64,000 nt of DNA from UBA1181 sp045617845 (lineage in GTDB: Bacteria > Bacteroidota > Bacteroidia > Bacteroidales > Paludibacteraceae): the NCBI GenBank assembly GCA_045617845.1, contig JAZLJL010000098.1, positions 1 to 64,000 on the forward strand. The letters are read 5' to 3'. Of this stretch, positions 60,536-64,000 are shown one piece after another; position 1 is the first letter of the stretch; each line of letters starts with the position of its first letter. Position numbers and translations under genes: made by a program. The notes beneath the pieces were generated by a model. It ran no database searches. It saw only the letters and a list, made by a program, of their open reading frames with translations, and had not been told where the DNA came from.

Positions 60536-62929
60536 ATGGACGAGAATTGGAACTTAAATAGTAATATCATTGTAGAGGATGAACATTTGGATATCAATGA
60601 ATTGATCACCCTCTGTAAAAAGTATTGGTATTGGTTCGCTATATCGATGTTTTTGGTATTGGCATTGGCTGTCTTATATCTTTTGGTTACACCATCATCA
60701 TATACAAGGTCTGCCGAAATTCAAATTAAATCAGAGTCAAATCAAGGTCATGGATTGAATATCCAAAACGCATTCAATGATATGGGGTTATTGACCTCTA
60801 GTTCATCCTTGAACAATGAATTACGAGCTTTGATATCTCCAGATTTAATGACTGAAGTTATCCGTCGATATCAATTGGATGTCGAATATTCAGCAAAGGA
60901 TGGCTTAAAAAAACAGGTTTTATATGGCACGAAACTTCCCGTCAAGGTTAATTTTCTAGATATTACGGATTATGTGGATGTGGATTGCGAAATGGAAGTG
61001 GAACATAATGGATTTGTCGTCCTTTCTGATTTCAAATTCCATGATTTAGCGGAACAAGAAAGAATGGAAAGCGCTGAGAAATGTAGAATTCATATCGGAG
61101 ATACCACTAATACACCTGTAGGTCGCGTGCTCGTTTCTAATGTTCCAGGTTTTTCCAACCATAATCTCTCTTCTCTCATTCACATCAAACGAACAAACTT
61201 GTTCATTTCCCAAGAAAATTGGTCAGCTAGATTATCGATTACACAAGAGGACGTAAAAGCGGACATCATCACATTGATGATAAAAGACATTTCGATACAA
61301 AGAGCTGATGCTTTGTTAGGCGGACTTATTTCGATCTACAACGAGAATTGGCTTAAAGACAAGAACCTTATTGCCGAAGGAACTTCCATGTTCATCAACG
61401 AACGTCTGAAAATCATCGAAGGTGAGTTGTCTTCAGTTGATAGTGACATTTCCTCCTATAAGAGCAAGAACATGTTGCCGGATGTGAAAGCCGCCGCAGA
61501 GATGTATATGCAAGAGAACGCGAACATTTCAAACCAGTTGCGCGATTTGAATTCCCAGTTATATATGACCCAATATATAAGGGATTATTTGGCTAAGGAA
61601 TCTAACAATACAAAGGTTTTGCCGGTAAGTTCGGGAATTCAGAATGGTAATATTGAAGCGCAGATTTCAGAATATAACGACAAAATGTTGAAGAGAAACC
61701 GATTAGAGGCGAATAGTGGTTCGGAAAACGAGCTCGTGAAAGGTATGGATGCTGATTTGGCTTCTTTGCGTAGCGCGATTATGGTTTCCATAGATAACCA
61801 AATTGCTTCTGTTTCCAATAAGGTAAGGACATTGAAAAACAGCGAACGTAATGCGTTGTCCAGGATTTCTTCAAACCCTATTCAAGCTGAAATGTTGCTT
61901 TCTGCGGAAAGACAACAAGCTGTAAAGGAGTCTCTTTATTTGTTCCTACTTCAGAAGAGAGAGGAAAACGAGTTGTCTCAAGCTTATAATGCGAACAACG
62001 TCCGTGTAATTAAACGTCCAGGTGGTAGCCTATTCCCTAATTCGCCTAAAAAACGTAATATATTATTCGTCGCTTTCCTTTTTGGTTTAATAATACCTGC
62101 GGCTGTTTGCTACATGAGGATTTCCATGAACAATACTTTACGTGGAAAGAAAGATCTCGACCAAGTTTCCGTGCCGTTATTGGGTGAGATACCTTTGGTG
62201 AAAAGACATCGGAAATGGTATAAGTTCTGGAAAAAACCGCATCGTATGCACACTGCAGTTGTCCAACCAGGAAACAGAAACGTCATCAATGAAGCGTTCC
62301 GTGTTATGCGTACGAATTTGGAGTTCGAATCAAACAATACCGGAAATGTCGTCATGTTCACATCATTTAATACAGGGAGCGGTAAAAGTTTCTTATGTAT
62401 CAACACAGCATTGAGTTTGGCAATAAAAGAGAAAAAAGTGTTGATGATTGATTGTGATTTTAGACGTGCGTCATTATCTAAATGGGCGAAAAACCCGAAT
62501 ATGGGTCTAGCTACATATTTGAACGGTAAAATCGACACGGCTGAAGAGGTCTTGGTTGAATCGGTCGCAGGCTATATTGGACTGGATGTCTTGCCTGTCG
62601 GTGGTATTCCGCCTAACCCTACAGAATTGATCGGTAATGGAATGTTAGGCGAATTGATAAAGAGGAAGAGACAAGAGTATGATTACATATTAATCGATTG
62701 TCCTCCAATTGATATAGTCGCTGACACGCAAATCGTGGAAGAGTACGTCGACAAGACATTGTTTGTTGTGCGTGCCGGATTGCTGGAGCGTTCGATGTTG
62801 GATCAATTATCATATATATATGACGAAAATAGATTCAAAAATATGTCGCTTATCTTAAATGGCACTTCGATGGATAATGGAAAGTACTCTTATCGATATG
62901 GATTCCATAATGGATATTATAACGCTTAG
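60536..62929 (+). CDS. wzc: Wzc-like polysaccharide co-polymerase and tyrosine autokinase, locus 2
   Basis: The 797-residue product has the same plan as copy 1: first membrane segment (YWYWFAISMFLVLALAVLYL), periplasmic coiled-coil region, RPGGSLFPNSPKK then the second membrane segment, Walker A GSGKS (614-618), Walker A' VLMIDCDFRRA, Walker B ILIDCPPID and a Tyr-rich tail (YSYRYGFHNGYYNA). The periplasmic part is the most diverged from copy 1 (about residues 100-230), as expected if each sets its own chain length, while the long helical section and kinase are closely similar. No CpsB-type phosphatase follows it in the window. Confidence 0.95.
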   Translation: MDENWNLNSNIIVEDEHLDINELITLCKKYWYWFAISMFLVLALAVLYLLVTPSSYTRSAEIQIKSESNQGHGLNIQNAFNDMGLLTSSSSLNNELRALISPDLMTEVIRRYQLDVEYSAKDGLKKQVLYGTKLPVKVNFLDITDYVDVDCEMEVEHNGFVVLSDFKFHDLAEQERMESAEKCRIHIGDTTNTPVGRVLVSNVPGFSNHNLSSLIHIKRTNLFISQENWSARLSITQEDVKADIITLMIKDISIQRADALLGGLISIYNENWLKDKNLIAEGTSMFINERLKIIEGELSSVDSDISSYKSKNMLPDVKAAAEMYMQENANISNQLRDLNSQLYMTQYIRDYLAKESNNTKVLPVSSGIQNGNIEAQISEYNDKMLKRNRLEANSGSENELVKGMDADLASLRSAIMVSIDNQIASVSNKVRTLKNSERNALSRISSNPIQAEMLLSAERQQAVKESLYLFLLQKREENELSQAYNANNVRVIKRPGGSLFPNSPKKRNILFVAFLFGLIIPAAVCYMRISMNNTLRGKKDLDQVSVPLLGEIPLVKRHRKWYKFWKKPHRMHTAVVQPGNRNVINEAFRVMRTNLEFESNNTGNVVMFTSFNTGSGKSFLCINTALSLAIKEKKVLMIDCDFRRASLSKWAKNPNMGLATYLNGKIDTAEEVLVESVAGYIGLDVLPVGGIPPNPTELIGNGMLGELIKRKRQEYDYILIDCPPIDIVADTQIVEEYVDKTLFVVRAGLLERSMLDQLSYIYDENRFKNMSLILNGTSMDNGKYSYRYGFHNGYYNA

Positions 62930-63012
62930 TGCTGAATAAGAAATTATAGTTGATCTTTATGTTATATTGATTTTTTTGAGATCGAAAATTGACAAGAATT
63001 GTTTTTCCTGAT

Positions 63013-63044
63013 ATTGCCATTTCGAAGTGTATTCGATATATTTG
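63013..63044 (+). promoter_or_regulatory. Promoter for the acetyltransferase gene
   Basis: ATTG at 63013-63016, a 20-base spacer and TATATTTG at 63037-63044 (exact -7 match). Initiation near 63050 leaves a leader of about 78 bases before ATG 63129. Confidence 0.6.
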
Positions 63045-63128
63045 TTGAGTTATAAATGCAAAAATAGAACACGTAAATTCATTTATATGTGTTAGATTTT
63101 TTTATAAAGTCCGAAGGGGAATTTTTTT

Positions 63129-63764
63129 ATGAAGCATCTGATAATCATTGGAGCTCGTGGGTTCGGAAGAGAATGTTTTGACCTTTTCAATCACAAAAAA
63201 GGACATTGGTATAAATATACAATCAAAGGGTTCTTAGACGATAAGGCGAATGCGTTGGAGGGTATGGCTGGATATCCGCCTATACTTGGTCCTGTTGAAA
63301 CTTATGAAGTCCAGAAAGATGATGTGTTTTTTTGTGCGTTGGGAAATCCCACACAGCGTAAAAAATATTCGGACATTATTTTGAAAAAAGGTGGGAATTT
63401 CATATCTTGTATAAGCGATTACGCAATAATAAACCCGACTGCCAAAATTGGTACAGGAGTGTTTGTAGGTGCGTATGCAATAATATCCGCCGATGTCAAA
63501 ATAGATGACTTCGCAGTGATCCATCCATTTTGTAATTTTGGACATGATGCTAGGATCGGACAATATGATGAAATTGAATCTTATGTAGCCATCGGAGGTT
63601 ACTCCGACATCGGGCAATATGTGACTATCCATCCACATTCGACGATTTTGCCGAATATTCATGTGGGTGACTTTTCGACGGTAGGAGCTGGAAGTGTCGT
63701 ATTAAAAGAGGTGAAGGAACAAACGACAGTTTTTGGGGTTCCTGCAAAAAATATTGATGTTTAA
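63129..63764 (+). CDS. PglD/NeuD-like sugar O- or N-acyltransferase
   Basis: The 211-residue product has a nucleotide-sugar-binding Rossmann half (LIIIGARGFGRECFDLFNHK, KGFLDDKANAL, CALGNPTQRKKY) and a left-handed beta-helix half of hexapeptide repeats (about 95-205; NPTAKIGTGVFVGAYAIISA, the catalytic His in FGHDARIG, ILPNIHVGDFSTVGAGSVV). PglD-type enzymes acetylate the amine of UDP-4-amino sugars; NeuD-type enzymes acetylate sialic acids. It is followed after 23 bases by an acyl carrier protein gene, so the acyl donor could be ACP-bound rather than acetyl-CoA; that is inference. It has its own promoter within locus 2. Confidence 0.88.
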   Translation: MKHLIIIGARGFGRECFDLFNHKKGHWYKYTIKGFLDDKANALEGMAGYPPILGPVETYEVQKDDVFFCALGNPTQRKKYSDIILKKGGNFISCISDYAIINPTAKIGTGVFVGAYAIISADVKIDDFAVIHPFCNFGHDARIGQYDEIESYVAIGGYSDIGQYVTIHPHSTILPNIHVGDFSTVGAGSVVLKEVKEQTTVFGVPAKNIDV

Positions 63765-63787
63765 CTGATTTAATAAGTTTATTCGAA

Positions 63788-64000
63788 ATGAAAACACTGG
63801 ATGAATTTGTTGTACTATTCGCAGAACAGTTGGATGATACGGATCCTTCTACAATTACTGCGCAAACTAAGTTTAGAGATTTGGATGAATGGTCCTCTCT
63901 ACTAGCTTTAACGCTCATCTCTATGGTTGATGAGGAATTCGGCATTGCTTTGAAAGGAGATGACGTTAAGAATTCCGAGACCGTCGAGGATGTTTATAAT
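63788..64000 (+). CDS. Acyl carrier protein (partial, runs off the window)
   Basis: The 71 visible residues start MKTLDEFVVLFAEQLDDTD and contain FRDLDEWSSLLALTLISMVD, where the first Ser after Trp is the expected 4'-phosphopantetheine attachment site (the D-S-L motif of standard ACPs reads W-S-S here). EEFGIALKGDDVKNSETVED is the usual third helix and loop. Stand-alone ACPs in polysaccharide loci carry acyl groups for sugar modification together with dedicated ligases or ketosynthases, probably encoded beyond the right edge. Only about the last ten residues are missing for a normal-length ACP. Confidence 0.88.
   Translation, partial: MKTLDEFVVLFAEQLDDTDPSTITAQTKFRDLDEWSSLLALTLISMVDEEFGIALKGDDVKNSETVEDVYN

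Larger units (their letters stand above)
58498..62929 (+). repeat. WecA-Wza-Wzc module, copy 2
   Basis: It has the same order and nearly the same sizes (381, 271, 797 residues) as copy 1 (382, 272, 796). Proteins are strongly conserved, most of all Wza, while synonymous positions are heavily substituted. The copies are direct repeats about 14.5 kb apart. Confidence 0.85.

Noticed and set aside
44017..62929. Recent tandem duplication of the WecA-Wza-Wzc module
   Set aside because: Protein similarity is high but third codon positions differ throughout, which does not fit a recent copy event.

Overview
The window looks like a chromosome segment from a member of the order Bacteroidales that carries a type IX secretion system (T9SS). 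The support is: the conserved order tig, clpP, clpX, recQ; many promoters of the Bacteroidetes type (TTTG, 19-20 bp, TAnnTTTG); at least five secreted proteins ending in a T9SS-type C-terminal sorting domain; a UpxY/NusG-like capsule regulator; and lipoproteins with acidic residues after the lipobox cysteine. Genus cannot be decided from the sequence alone. No rRNA, tRNA or CRISPR array was recognised.

Layout. 1-140: right end of an IS30-family insertion sequence. 239-3880: a very large secreted CotH-kinase-type protein with InlB-like repeats. 4132-5142: an Rpn/PD-(D/E)XK transposase-like nuclease. 5316-6376: a hotdog thioesterase followed by trmD. 6808-15879: a three-gene glycan-degrading operon (GH141-like beta-helix enzyme, GH2 beta-galactosidase, GH95 alpha-fucosidase), all with signal peptides and sorting domains but with no SusC/SusD pair. 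16002-17101: a UPF0339 protein and a small membrane protein. 17308-20913 (minus): an S74/tail-fibre-like secreted protein and a C25 (gingipain-type) peptidase. 20914-21956: an AT-rich gene-poor stretch with terminators and a probable gene remnant. 21957-30356 (minus): recQ, clpX, clpP, tig and pheT.

30624-35691 (plus) is a group of envelope genes: an unknown lipoprotein, an alpha/beta hydrolase with Asp at the nucleophile position, a GH25 muramidase, and two tandem membrane-anchored J-domain proteins resembling DjlA. They face a minus-strand membrane protein (35740-37221) with a related TerB-like segment. 37258-43408 (minus) holds an FAD oxidoreductase and an apparent operon of surface lipoprotein, secreted EEP-fold nuclease/phosphatase, LytS-type histidine kinase and LytTR response regulator.

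44017-64000 is surface-polysaccharide biosynthesis. A 300-base leader with hairpins precedes locus 1: WecA-like initiating transferase, Wza, Wzc, PHP-type phosphatase, DegT aminotransferase, ATP-grasp ligase, five glycosyltransferases and an EpsG-type polymerase. Locus 2 starts at 57934 with a UpxY-like antiterminator and then carries a second WecA-Wza-Wzc set, highly similar in protein but clearly diverged in DNA, followed by a separately promoted acetyltransferase and an acyl carrier protein cut by the window edge. WecA loads the first sugar phosphate on undecaprenyl phosphate, the glycosyltransferases extend it, EpsG polymerises and Wza/Wzc export it. No Wzx flippase is seen inside the window.
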